Of a stretch of 64,000 bases of DNA, positions 13,301 through 25,000 are shown in pieces. Both the position numbers and the translations under genes were made by a program. The notes beneath the pieces are model-generated. The model had not been told where the DNA came from and ran no database searches. It saw only the letters and a program-made list of their open reading frames with translations. Numbering within the stretch: position 1 is the stretch's first letter; every line of letters starts with the position of its first letter. Origin of the DNA: Tachypleus tridentatus (taxonomy: Eukaryota > Arthropoda > Merostomata > Xiphosura > Limulidae); the NCBI RefSeq assembly GCF_004210375.1, contig NC_134828.1:21196400-21260399 (forward strand), read 5' to 3'.

Positions 13301-13469
13301 AATGTCAAAGTTTTCTACCGTGAAGCTTTACCTAAGGACACTTCCAATTTCCACATCTCCATCCTTCTACTGAACGGAGCAGCGTTTTCTTCCAAAACCT
13401 GGCTGGACCTGGGCACAATACAAGTGCTGGCTTCAATGGGCTACCAGACTGTGGCAATGGATGTACCTG
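13301..13469 (+). CDS. ABHD14: ABHD14-like alpha/beta hydrolase, N-terminal exon
   Basis: First recognisable exon of an alpha/beta hydrolase of the ABHD14A/B group (ABHD14B is also known as CCG1-interacting factor B). It reads NVKVFYREALPKDTS (family FFREALP), then ISILLLNGAAFSSKTW (the oxyanion-hole HG-type turn, here NG; family LLLHG..FSS.TW), then LGTIQVLASMGYQTVAMDVPG (family LGT…LA..GY..VA.DLPG). Acceptor aaccag, donor gtgggc at 13470; 169 nt ending one base into the Gly codon, which the next exon completes with GT. ABHD14B has been described as a lysine deacetylase of the cytosol/nucleus; the activity of this protein is inferred only. The usual HG is NG here. No initiator Met is in this exon, so a 5' exon lies upstream and was not located. 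Confidence 0.88.
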
Positions 13470-13477
13470 GTGGGCTT

Positions 13478-13665
13478 TCAGTTCATTACTAACTTGACAT
13501 TACAACATTTAGAGGTAGGTGTCAGTTCATTACTAACTTAACATTACAATATTTTGATATAGACTCCAGTTTATTGCTAACTTAACATTACAATATTTTG
13601 ATATAGACTCCAGTTCATTGCCAGCTTAAGATTACAATATTTTGATATAGGTGTCAGTTCGTCAC
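13478..13665. repeat. ~53-bp intronic tandem repeat, about 4 units
   Basis: Units contain CAGTTCATTACTAACTTAAC, then ATTACAATATTTTGATATAG. Lies in the ABHD14 intron directly after the donor. Confidence 0.8.
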
Positions 13666-13710
13666 TGAATGAAGAGATAGGTAGGCAAGACCTTTATCAT
13701 AAATTAAATT

Positions 13711-13960
13711 CTTTGTTTGTTTTTTAAATTTCACACAATGCTACACGAGGGCTATCTACGCTAGCCGTCCCTAATTTAGCAGTGTAAGACTAGAGAAATG
13801 TAGATAGTTAACATCACCCACCGCCATCTCTTGGTCTACTCCTTTACCAATAAATATTGGATTTACGGCTGAATGGGCGAGCATGATAGGTGTGACGGGG
13901 ATTTAAACTGGCGACCTTCAGATGCAAGTCAAGCGCCACAACCACCTGGCCATTTTGGAC
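13711..13960 (-). mobile_element. tRNA-derived SINE (family A), diverged
   Basis: Antisense copy in the ABHD14 intron: left-end TTTGTTTTTTAAATTTCACA, body GGGCTATCTACGCTAGCCGT, and at the right a decayed head (CACCTGGCCATTTTGG). It is clearly older than the 3124 copy. Confidence 0.8.
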
Positions 13961-14246
13961 CCTGACCAGTTGTGAATAGAGTTTCAAACACAGTCGTGTA
14001 TCTCTTGTGTAGTGAAATATGCTATCATGTTAAGTATGTAATTAATTAGCATGTTCTTTCTTAGGAATTGAACGTTTTTCAATCTATCAATTGTGTAAAT
14101 CTACAATTGTATTTCTTATTTTCGACATAAATGTGTTATGCAAAAGTTTAATCCTGGTAACCTTTAACCTGCAGTCTACGCAGCGCGATCTTTGTTTGTA
14201 TGTATATTATTTACCTCACATTTATGTTTGAATATTTTTGTAAGAG

Positions 14247-14380
14247 GTTTCGGTAACAGCGAGAGGGCACGCATCTCTGACCCCGGCGAGTTCATTAACG
14301 ATGTAGTTAAAGCCTTGAACTTGATACGTCCTGTGGTGGTCAGTTCTAGTATGAGTGGAGCTTTTGCTGTTCCGTACCTG
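14247..14380 (+). CDS. ABHD14: ABHD14-like hydrolase, nucleophile-elbow exon
   Basis: Exon of 134 nt (2 + 44 codons) after an acceptor taagag; the first GT completes Gly with the last base of the previous exon. It reads FGNSERARISDPGEFINDVV and then ALNLIRPVVVSSSMSGAFAVPYL. VVSSSMSG corresponds to the ABHD14 nucleophile elbow (human-type VVISPSLSG, an SxSxS variant of GxSxG), so the central Ser is the expected nucleophile. Donor CTG/gtaaaa, phase 0. A plain alpha/beta hydrolase GxSxG is absent, and this variant is what ties the gene to ABHD14. Confidence 0.88.
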
Positions 14381-14704
14381 GTAAAACATTGAATATTTCA
14401 GTTTTTGTCAGTTGTGATAAAGTAAAGCTATTCTCCTATATATTTTAATATTTTTTGTATGTTATTGTGTTCAAAGTATCATTCATCGCAAGTATCAAAA
14501 CCCGAATTTTATTTTTTCAAGTTGTGAGACTTCCAGCTTAGCCATGAGAGGAGGGTATCTAATTATTTAATATATTTTGTAGCGAGTAATAAATAAAAAT
14601 AATAAACTTTTAGATCTGTCATCAAAATGTTACTATTTCTTCTTCATGTAAACCATGTCTATCTGAAAGTAGAATGTAGCATCTAATAAACATGTAAAAG
14701 AAGA
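14381..14704 (+). other. ABHD14 intron; no middle exon visible
   Basis: In the family, about 30-35 residues (with the VAPICTDK-type segment) stand between the nucleophile elbow and the 'TPALIVYGD' strand. No such text is readable in any plus frame of 14381-14927. Confidence 0.6.
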
Positions 14705-14895
14705 TATGGAAATCAAGATTATCTCCCCCTCTCTCTACACACACGTCTAGTTTTTATTGTTAGTCTTCTGGAAATAAAGATTATCCCCCCTCTCTTTGCA
14801 CACACGTCTAGTGTTTATTGTTAGTCTTCTGGAAATAAAGATTATCTCCCCCTCTCTCTATACACACATCTAGTGTTCTTTGTTAGTCTTCTAGA
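14705..14895. repeat. ~66-bp intronic tandem repeat, 3 units
   Basis: Three units of GGAAAT(C/A)AAGATTATC, CCCCTCTCTCTACACACACG, TCTAGTTTTTATTGTTAGTC. The first ~36 bp also occurs at 16581-16617 beside a SINE. Confidence 0.85.
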
Positions 14896-14927
14896 AAATT
14901 ATCAATAGTTTTTTTATCATATTTTAG

Positions 14928-15124
14928 ACTCCACTACGTTGGTGGTGTTTGGAGAGTATGATCGTGGGAAAAATTCCGCTCTGTTATGCTTGTTAGCCAT
15001 AAGTCAAGGAGTTGAGATCCCCAGAGGAAACCATCCGGCTTATCTAACTAGCCCTGGACTTTGGCATAAACTTCTTTACAATTTCCTTCGTTATGCTAAC
15101 AAGCTGGCAACTGAGACTCAATGA
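14928..15124 (+). CDS. ABHD14: ABHD14-like hydrolase, C-terminal exon
   Basis: Last exon: acceptor tattttag, two bases, then STTLVVFGEYDRGKNSALL (family TPALIVYGD.D, the catalytic Asp is the one in EYD), then QGVEIPRGNHPAYLTSPGLW (family GAGHPCYLDKPEEW, catalytic His in GNHPAY), then HKLLYNFLRYANKLATETQ and TGA at 15122-15124. The Ser-Asp-His triad is therefore complete over the exons seen. The exon starts two bases into a codon while the previous exon ends in phase 0, so an exon of length 3n+1 is missing between them. AATAAA-type signals follow at about 15367-15372 and near 15510. Confidence 0.88.
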
Positions 15125-16615
15125 AAGCCAGCAGAAGCCAAAAAGACATCATACATATTTGAAATATATCTCACGATTTGTCAATTCTTGGCTGTGGATT
15201 GTAACAAAGAAAAAAAGAGAGATATTAAGAAATATATTGCAATTCATGTTTTAAAGTAGTTTTGTGTAGTGAGAACGTTTTTTTCCTTTTTTGCATTTGA
15301 ATTGCAGATTCCATATTAATGATGTTGAGAAAAAATGTGCTAAAAACCTATCCATGAAGTGATAATAATAAATTTTATAACTATGTATACTGTTATACTG
15401 CTTGTGGGACATACAACAGTGGAAATAATTTGGAAATGTGCAGGTGATTCACACTGATGAGTAAAAGAATGAATAGTTGCATTTAAATGTCCAGCTTGTC
15501 ACTCTTACAATAAATACAAATAAAAGTAGATACGTTCTATAATGTAGTAATTTTATATTTGTTTTAAACCTATCAGTACATTTTGTTCTTACGATAACAT
15601 AAGTCCATTAATGTATCTTTGTTAATTGTTACTTCAAACTGTTATACCACATAAATCAGCTAAATTCCCAGGTTGCTGCTTGAACTTTCCAGTTTCATAT
15701 TAGCCTATACAGCCTCTTAAAATGTTTGTATCTGGACATCTAGCTGGTCGAGACATGATTGAGAGTGATTTTCCTCCTATTTCTTATTCCCTCACATTCT
15801 GCATGTCTGGGATCTTAGTTTGTCTGGATTATGAAACTCTGTCCAACAGGTCTCGTCTTTGAAAGCTGAGACGATGAACAAGATTATGTTGTACTTGTTA
15901 TCTGTCAGGATGCTATGTAACATCACTGGCTGAGATGTGTAGTACTTACTTCACTGAACATGTTATATATTGATACCACTTCCTATTCACGACTAAAGAA
16001 GCTGTCACAAACTTTTGTTAAATGATTTGAATTTGGGTGCATTTGTAAGGACAATCTCCTCAAGCCTTCTAGCGTTTTCGTTTGGTGATTCCATCTAAGC
16101 AGTGGGTTTGGGACAACAAAACATCGACTGAGGCCATACGTATTGTACTGTTCTAGAGGTAACACTCACACTTATATCAGTGTCATTAGAAAAAATATCT
16201 AATATTTTAATTTTATTCACTCTTCACATAATTATTACCTGTACAGCTCAAATAGCGTAGTAAGCAAATTATTTAGAGTTAATTATTAGTTACATATAGC
16301 TTAAAAGGGTCCTGATAGTAGAATAACTGGGTCACTGCAACACACCACTTAAAACTTTAATTCGTTCAGACGGAAAGTTATGAAGTGACTTCCTAAAAAT
16401 CAGTTGGTTGGTCTACTGACTGTCGATGTCAATTGTCTTTGATGGATGTTGAGGACGTTATGTCTAGAATTTGAGTTTGCGTGTAGAGATCATTATATCC
16501 CAGTGTTGCTGCATTTTTTTAAATATGACAGTGTAGCATGTCAGCTTGTAAGACTCCATGGTGGGTGAGTCAGTCGGCCCCAAATCAAGATTATCTCCCC
16601 CTCTCTCTACACACA
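15125..16615. other. 3' UTR of ABHD14 and unassigned sequence
   Basis: Candidate poly(A) signals AATAAA near 15367 and 15510. The stretch 15700-16165 has a slightly higher GC and short frames on both strands (for example minus 15983-16165). It may be decayed transposon but matches nothing I can name. Confidence 0.4.
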
Positions 16616-16800
16616 CGTAGAAGGCGGCTAGTCATCACCACCCAGCGGCTACTCCTTTACCAAAGAATAGTGGGATTGACCGAGACATTATATCGTCCCC
16701 ACGGCTGAAAGGGCGAGCATGTTTGGTGCGACCGGGATCCGAACCCGCGACCCTCGGATTACGAGTCGAAGGCCTAAACACGCTTGGCTATCCGGGCTAA
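16616..16800 (-). mobile_element. tRNA-derived SINE (family A), tail-truncated
   Basis: Antisense copy with the body from GGCGGCTAGTCATCACCACC and a well-kept head on the right (GATCCGAACCCGCGACCCTC; TTGGCTATCCGGG). The tail end is replaced abruptly by the CCCCTCTCTCTACACACACG sequence shared with the ABHD14 intron array. Confidence 0.8.
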
Positions 16801-16976
16801 TTTTAGTGTAAAATATTTTCATTACGCCTTGAAATTAGTTTTCTTACGGAAATCTGGTGTTACTTCAAAAACTTAAGTGCAGGGTGAAACAGGAATTACC
16901 AGTCAATAACAAATGAACATCAGATGACTGCAACATGCTCAATGCTTCGAACACTATGCAATTGTTGCGTTTTTTA

Positions 16977-17229
16977 GGGTTTGTTTTGGAATTTCGCACA
17001 AAGCTACTCGAGGGCTATCTGTGCTAGCCGTCCCTAATTTAGCAGTGTAAGACTAGAGGAAGGCAGCTAGTCATCACCACCCACCGCCAACTCTTGGGCT
17101 ACTTTTTTACCAACGAATAGTGGGATTGACCGTCACACACCCCACAACTGGGAGGGCGAGCATATTTAGCGCGACGCGGGCGCGAACCCGCGAATTACGA
17201 GTCGCACGCCTTACGCGCTTGGCCATGGC
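16977..17229 (-). mobile_element. tRNA-derived SINE (family A)
   Basis: Antisense copy, GGTTTGTTTTGGAATTTCGC to GCGCTTGGCCATG. The flanks GCGTTTTTTAGGG and GCGTTTTAGAGG look like a target-site duplication. Confidence 0.85.
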
Positions 17230-17457
17230 GTTTTAGAGGCTAATCCCTATACTATGTATTAAGTGAAGGAGTAACAAAATCAGTAGGCATGATATTAAAT
17301 TTTATTCCACGTTTTAAAGACTACACTGACTTTCAGTCAGTGGGAAAATGTTTCAAAACAAGTGATAAAAAAACAAATGTAAAATAACGTAGGGATGGCA
17401 GTAACAAAAGTAACGCAAAAAATAATGTAGAAATGATACAGCTATACATAATTTATC
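17230..17457. other. No feature recognised
   Basis: AT-rich spacer between SINE copies. Confidence 0.4.
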
Positions 17458-17560
17458 TCTGCCCTGCCGTATCAGAACGCTAAGTCTGCGGAATTTCAAC
17501 ACGAAAAACCGGGTTTTGATATCTATGGAGAGCAGAGTACAGATATCTGTACAGAGTACA
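17458..17560 (+). mobile_element. tRNA-like SINE (family C)
   Basis: CTGCCCTGCCGTATCAGAAC, GCTAAGTCTGCGGAATTTCA, box B-like CCGGGTTTTGATATC, then a decayed ATGGAGAGCAGAGTACAGAT body. Confidence 0.65.
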
Positions 17561-17689
17561 CGCAAAACAGGTGTTCTGTTTTGTCAAACTGCTTCAGATA
17601 TATTTCTCTTGATGTGTATGTCGTAATAAATATTATTAAAAATTTAATGGTCTGCAAACATTAAAATCTAGTTAATTTTCTCATATGCT

Positions 17690-18500
17690 TCAATGATGCT
17701 CCTTTAATATATTTGAACTATGAACAGCCACTTAGATCAGATGAAGTACACATCCAACCAAAATGCAGTGTTAGACTGTCAGCTGTTTTTCCATCTCAAT
17801 TTTAGAGATCTGATAACGACACATTTTCGACAAACAATTGAAGAGAGTGCCTTTGTATAAGACAGCTTTAAGAGCTGGAAAAAGTGTACAGGTGATTCAT
17901 ATAAGAATAACCTAAAACTTAACCACAATAAATCAGAGTGACACGTTGACTGTAAAGGCAGATATGCTGCATACAAAAAGTAAAACGGCGAAAAATACAG
18001 TATCACATCTAATACATAAACAGCATAAAAGAAACGATGAGTACAAATCGTTAATACATCAAAACTGTAGCGGATACGGTCAGACTAACAGTGGTCCGAA
18101 ACACTGCAACAAAGGAGACATTGAAGACAAATTATGAGGTTAATGAAGTCAATCTCATAACAGTATTAGATCTATGGCAAAAAAAATATTCAGAAATGCT
18201 ACGATCCAAGCTGGCAGAAGAACAAGCTAATGCAGAAGTATAATCATCACACATTACAAAATTCGTTACTTGAAATTATATCAGAATATCATTTTGGATG
18301 AAACAAGGAAAAGTAGCAAATGCAAAGCTATTCTCCATTTTGGTAGATGAATTCAAAGATTTGTCTAGAAGGGAGCAATTTTTTTTAGTTGTTATTAGAA
18401 TATTTCTTCGAATGAGTAATCCATTAAGGATTTACTGGTTTCATGACAGCAGAAAGTTCAAATGCACATGTCCAGGCGGAGCTAGTATAAAGTGTAATTG
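17690..18500 (+). pseudogene. Decayed hAT-type transposase (zinc-finger/ZMYM1-like)
   Basis: Readable plus-strand pieces in shifting frames. Near 18049-18125 the text YIKTVADTVRLTVVRNTATK follows the hAT block '..V..VAE..RFTA.QN.A.RGH'. Near 18298-18400 AKLFSILVDEFKDLSRREQF follows the catalytic 'YFSI..DE(S/T).D.S..EQ' block, with the first DDE Asp apparently in VDE. Many stops interrupt it and the contig gap cuts it off at the 3' side. A TTF-type zinc finger expected upstream is not readable. Treat as a dead DNA transposon, not a host gene. Confidence 0.65.
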
Positions 18501-18509
18501 ATATACAAA

Positions 18510-19009
18510 NNNNNNNNNNNNNNNNNNNNNNNNNNNNNNNNNNNNNNNNNNNNNNNNNNNNNNNNNNNNNNNNNNNNNNNNNNNNNNNNNNNNNNNNNNN
18601 NNNNNNNNNNNNNNNNNNNNNNNNNNNNNNNNNNNNNNNNNNNNNNNNNNNNNNNNNNNNNNNNNNNNNNNNNNNNNNNNNNNNNNNNNNNNNNNNNNNN
18701 NNNNNNNNNNNNNNNNNNNNNNNNNNNNNNNNNNNNNNNNNNNNNNNNNNNNNNNNNNNNNNNNNNNNNNNNNNNNNNNNNNNNNNNNNNNNNNNNNNNN
18801 NNNNNNNNNNNNNNNNNNNNNNNNNNNNNNNNNNNNNNNNNNNNNNNNNNNNNNNNNNNNNNNNNNNNNNNNNNNNNNNNNNNNNNNNNNNNNNNNNNNN
18901 NNNNNNNNNNNNNNNNNNNNNNNNNNNNNNNNNNNNNNNNNNNNNNNNNNNNNNNNNNNNNNNNNNNNNNNNNNNNNNNNNNNNNNNNNNNNNNNNNNNN
19001 NNNNNNNNN
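18510..19009. other. Assembly gap, exactly 500 N
   Basis: All bases are N from 18510 to 19009. A round 500-N length is a placeholder, so the true distance is unknown. The next contig starts inside a minisatellite, which explains the break. Confidence 0.99.
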
Positions 19010-22000
19010 TACTTCGTTCCAGTTACGTGTCTTGAAACTCTAATCACCAACAAAGGTCAGCGTCTTGAAACTCTAACTATCAACAAAATCAGCGTCTTGA
19101 AATTCTAATCACCAACAAAGTTCAGAGTTTTGAGACTGTAATCACCAACAAGGTCAGCATCTTGAAACTCTAATCACTAAAGGTCAAAAGGTCACCATCG
19201 TCTTGAAAACTGTAATCATCGTCTTGAAACTCTAATCACCAAAAGGTCAGCGTCTTGAAACTCTGATCACTAACAAGGTCACCGTCTTGAAACTCTAATC
19301 ACCAACAAAGGTCAGCGTCTTGAAACTCTAATCACTAACAAGGTCATCGTCTTGAAACTCTAATCACCAACAAAGGTCAGCGTCTTGAAACTCTAATCAC
19401 GTCAACCAAACAAAGTAAATCTCTTGAAACTCGAATCATCAACAAAGGTCAGCGTCTTGAAACTCTAATCACCAACAAAGGTCACCGTCTTGAAACTCTA
19501 ATCACCAACAAAGGTCAGCGTCTTGAAACTCTAATCACCAACAAAAACTGTAATCACCAACAAAGGTCAATGTCTTCAAACTTTAATCACCAACAAAGGT
19601 CAGCGATTTGAAACTCTAATCACCAACAAGGTCAGTGTCTTGAAACTCTAAAAATCAGGTCAATCACTTTAATCACCAACAAAGGTCAGCGTCTTGAAAC
19701 TCTAATCACCAACACAGGTCAGCGTCTTGAAACTCTAATCACCAACAAAGGTCAAGCGTGTTGAAACTCTAATCACCAACAAGGTCAGCGTCTTGAAACT
19801 CTAATCACCAACAAAGGTCAGCGTCTTGAAACTCTAATCACCAACAAAGGTCAGCGTCTTGAAACTCTAATCACCAACAAGGTCAGCGTCTTGTAAACTC
19901 TAATCACTCTAAACAAAGGTCAGCGTCTTGAAACTCTAATCACCAACAAAAGGTCAAGCGTCTTGAAACTCTAATCACTAACAAAGGTCAGCGTCTTGAA
20001 ACTCTAATCACCAACAAAGGTCAGCGTCAATGTCTTGAAACCCTCTAATCACCAACAAAGATCAGCGTCTTGAAACTCTAATCACCAGCGTCTTGAAACT
20101 CTAATCAGCGTCTTGAAACTCTAATCACCAACTTGAAAGGTCAGCGTCTTGAAACTCTAACTATCACAAAAATCAGCGTCTTGAAATTCTAATCACCAAC
20201 AAAGGTCAGAGCGTCTTGAAACTGTAATCACCAACAAAGGTCAGCGTCTTGAAACTCTAATCACCAAAAAGGTCACCGTCTTGAAACTGTAATCACCAAC
20301 AAAGGTCAGCGTCTTGAAACTCTAATCACTACCAACTTGAAAGGTCATCGTCTTGAAACTCTAATCACCAACAAAGGTCATCGTCTTGAAACTCTAATCA
20401 CTAACAAGGTCATCGTCTTGTCTAACAAAGGTCAGGAGTCTTGAAAGTCTAAAGGTCAGCGTCTTGAAACTCTAATCACCAACAAAGGTCAATGTGTTGA
20501 AAATCTAATCACCAACAAAGGTCAGCGTCTTGAAACTGTAAGCATCAACAAAGGTCAGCGTCTTGAAACTCTAATCACTAACAAAGATCAGCGTCATGAA
20601 ACTCTAATCACCAACAAAGGTCAGCGTCTTCAAAATCTAATCACCAAAAAAGGTCAGCGTCTTAAAACTCTAATCACCAACACAGGTCAGCGTCTTGAAA
20701 CTCTAATCACCAACAAAGGTCAATGTCTTAAAAGTCTAATCACCAACAAAGGTCAATGACTTGAAACTCTAATCACCAACAAAGGTCAATGTCTTAAAAC
20801 TCTAATCACTAAAAAATGTCAGCGTCTTCCGAATCTAATCACCAACAAAGGTCAGCGTCTTAAAACTCTAATCACTAACACAGGTCAGCGTCTTGAAACT
20901 GTAATCACTAACAAAGGTCAACGTCTTAAAACTCTAATCACCAAAAAAGGTCAGCGTCTTAAAACTGTAATCACCAACAAAGGTCAGCGCCTTAAAACTC
21001 TAATCACCAACAAAGGGCAGCGTCTTGAAACTCTGGTCACCAACCTAGGACAGCGACTTGAAACTCTAATCACTAACAAGGGTCAGCGTCTAGAAACTCT
21101 AATCACAAACAAAGGTCAGCGTCTTGAAACTCTAATCACAAACAAAGGTCAGCCTCTTGAAACTCTAATCACAAACAAAGGTCAGTGTCTTGAAACTCTA
21201 ATCACCAACAAAGGTCAGCGTCTTGAAACTCTAACTATCAACAAAAATCAGCGTCTTGAAATTCTAATAACCAACAAAGTTCAGAGTTTTGAGACTGTAA
21301 TCACCAACAAAGGTCAGCATCTTGAAACTCTAATCACTAAAAAAGGTCACCGTCTTGAAACTGTAATCACCAACAAAGGTCATCGTCTTGAAACTCTGAT
21401 CACTAACAAAGGTCATCGTCTTGAAACTCTAATCACCAACAAAGGTCAGCATCTTGAAACTCTAATCACTAAAAAAGGTCACCGTCTTGAAACTGTAATC
21501 ACCAACAAAGGTCATCGTCTTGAAACTCTGATCACTAACAAAGGTCATCGTCTTGAAACTCTAATCACCAACAAAGGTCAGCGTCTTGAAACTCTAATCA
21601 CTAACAAAGGTCAGAGTCTTGAAAGTCTAATCACCAGCAAAGGTCAGCGTCTTGAAACTCTAATCACCAACAAAGGTCAATCTCTTCAAACACTAATCAC
21701 CAACAAAGGTCAGCGTCATGAAACTCTAATCACCAACAAAATCAATGTCTTGAAACTCTAATCACCAACAAAGGTCAATGTCTTGAAACTCTAATCACCA
21801 ACAAAGGTCAGCGTCTTGAAATTCTAAGCATAAACACAGGTCAGCGTCTTGAAACTCTAATCACTAACAAAGGTGAGCGTATTGAAACTCTAATCACCAA
21901 CAAAGGTCAGCGTCTTGAAACTCTAATCACCAACAAAGGTCAGCGTCTTGAAACTCTAATCACCAACAAAGGTCAATGTCTTCAAACTTTAATCACCAAC

Positions 22001-25000
22001 AAAGGTCAGCGTCTTGAAACTCTAAGCATAAACAAAAGTCAGCATCTTGAAACTCTAATCAATAACAAAGGTCAGCGTCTTGAAACTCTAATCACCAACA
22101 AAGGACAGCGTCTTGAAACTCTAATCACCAACAAAGGTCAGCGTCTTGAAACTCTAATCACCAACAAAGGTCAATGTCTTCAAACTCTAATCACCAACAA
22201 AGGTCAGCGTCTTGAAACTCTAATCACCAACAAAGGTCAATGTCTTGAAACTCTAATCACCAACAAAGGTCAATGTCTTGAAACTCTAATCACCAACAAA
22301 GGTCAGCGTCTTGAAACTCTAAGCATAAACACAGGTCAGCGTCTTGAATCTCTAATCAATAACAAAGGTGAGCGTATTGAAACTCTAATCACCAACAAAG
22401 ATCAACTTCTTGAAACTGTAATCACCAACAAAGGTGAGCGTCTTGAAACTCTAATCACCAACAAAGGTGAGCGTCTTGAAACTCTAATCACCAACAAAGG
22501 TCAGCGTCTTAAAACTCTAATCACCAACAAAGGTCAGCGTCTTGAAACTCTAATCACAAACAAAGGTCAGCGTCTTGAAACTCTAAGCATAAACAAAAGT
22601 CAGCATCTTGAAACTCTAATCAATAACAAAGGTCAGCGTTTTTATACTCTAATCACCAACAAAGGTCAGCGTCTTGAAACTCTAATCACCAACAAAGGTC
22701 AATGTCTTCAAACCCTAATCACCAACAAAGGTCAATGTCTTCAAACTCTAATCACCAACAAAGGTCAGCGTCTTGAAACTCTAATCACCAACAAAGGTCA
22801 ATGTGTTGAAAATCTAATCACCAACAAAGGTCAGCGTCTTGAAACTGTAAGCATCAACAAAGGTCAGCGTCTTGAAACTCTAATCACTAAAAAAGGTCAC
22901 CGTCTTGAAACTGTAATCACCAACAAAGGTCATCGTCTTGAAACTCTGATCGCTAACAAAGGTCATCGTCTTGAAACTCTAATCACCAGCAAAGGTCAGC
23001 GTCTTGAAACTCTAATCACCAACAAAGGTCAATGTGTTGAAAATCTAATCACCAACAAAGGTCAGCGTCTTGAAACTGTAAGCATCAACAAAGGTCAGCG
23101 TCTTGAAACTCTAATCACTAACAAAGATAAGCGTCATGAAACTCTAATCACCAACAAAGGTCAGCGTCTTCAAACTGTAATCACCAACAAAGGTCAGCGT
23201 CTTCAAAATCTAATCACCAACAAAGGTCAGTGTCTTCAAAATCTAATCACCAAAAAAGGTCAGCGTTTTAAAACTCTAATCACCAACACAGGTCAGCGTC
23301 TTGAAACTCTAATCACCAACAAAGGTCAATGTCTTAAAAGTCTAATCACCAACAAAGGTCAATGTCTTGAAACTCTAATCACCAACAAAGGTCAATGTCT
23401 TAAAACTCTAATCACTAAAAAATGTCAGCGTATTCAAAATCTAATCACCGACAAAGGTCAGCGTCTTAAAACTCTAATCACTAACACATGTCAGCGTATT
23501 GAAACTCTAATCACCAAAAAAGGTCAGCGTCTTAAAACTCTAATCACCAACAAAGGTCAGCGCCTTAAAACTCTAATCACCAACAAAGGGCAGCGTCTTC
23601 AAACTCTGGTCACTAACCTAGGACAGCGACTTGAAACTCTAATCACTAACAAGGGTCAGCGTCTAGAAACTCTAATCACCAACAAAGGTCAGCGTCTTGA
23701 AACTCTAACTATCAACAAAAATCAGCGTCTTGAAATTCTAATAACCAACAAAGTTCAGAGTTTTGAGACTGTAATCACCAACAAAGGTCAGCGTCTTGAA
23801 ACTCTAATCACTAAAAAAGGTCACCGTCTTGAAACTGTAAGCATCAACAAAGATCAGCGTCTTGAAACTCTAATCACTAACAAAGATCAGCGTCATGAAA
23901 CTCTAATCACCAACAAAGGTCAGCGTCTTGAAACTCTAACTATCAACAAAAATCAGCGTCTTGAAATTCTAATAACCAACAAAGTTCAGAGTTTTGAGAC
24001 TGTAATCACCAACAAAGGTCAGCGTCTTGAAACTCTAATCACTAAAAAAGGTCACCGTCTTGAAACTGTAATCACCAACAAAGGTCATCGTCTTGAAACT
24101 CTGATCACTAACAAAGGTCATCGTCTTGAAACTCTAATCACCAACAAAGGTCATTGTCTTGAAACTCTAATCACTAACAAAGGTCAGAGTCTTGAAAGTC
24201 TAATCACCAATAAAGGTCAGCGTCTTGAAACTCTAATCACCAACAAAGGTCAATGTGTTGAAAATCTAATCACCAACACAGGTCAGCGTCTTGAAACTCT
24301 AATCACCAACAAAGGTCAATGTCTTAAAAGTCTAATCACCAACAAAGGTCAATGTCTTGAAACTCTAATCACCAACAAAGGTCAATGTCTTAAAACTCTA
24401 ATCACTAAAAAATGTCAGCGTCTTCAAAATCTAATCACCAACAAAGGTCAGCGTCTTAAAACTCTAATCACTAACACAGGTCAGCGTCTTGAAACTGTAA
24501 TCACTAACAAAGGTCAACGTCTTAAAACTCTAATCACCAAAAAAGGTCAGCGTCTTAAAACTGTAATCACCAACAAAGGTCAGCGCCTTAAAACTCTAAT
24601 CACCAACAAAGGGCAGCGTCTTGAAACTCTGGTCACCAACCTAGGACAGCGACTTGAAACTCTAATCACTAACAAGGGTCAGCGTCTAGAAACTCTAATC
24701 ACAAACAAAGGTCAGCTCTTGAAACTCTAATCACAAACAAAGGTCAGTGTCTTGAAACTCTAATCACCAACAAAGGTCAGCGTCTTGAAACTCTAACTAT
24801 CAACAAAAATCAGCGTCTTGAAATTCTAATAACCAACAAAGTTCAGAGTTTTGAGACTGTAATCACCAACAAAGGTCAGCATGTTGAAACTCTAATCACT
24901 AAAAAAGGTCACCGTCTTGAAACTGTAATCACCAACAAAGGTCATCGTCTTGAAACTCTGATCACTAACAAAGGTCATCGTCTTGAAACTCTAATCACCA

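Noticed and set aside
15983-16165. 60-codon minus-strand frame in a GC-richer patch
   Set aside because: No recognisable domain, no splice sites, no repeat partner.
18510-19009. The idea that the left arm of the palindrome continues to the left of the gap
   Set aside because: Sequence left of the gap (hAT remnant, SINEs) has no mirror to the right of 58005.
18424-19053. Long frames across the N run on both strands
   Set aside because: Open only because N has no stop codons.
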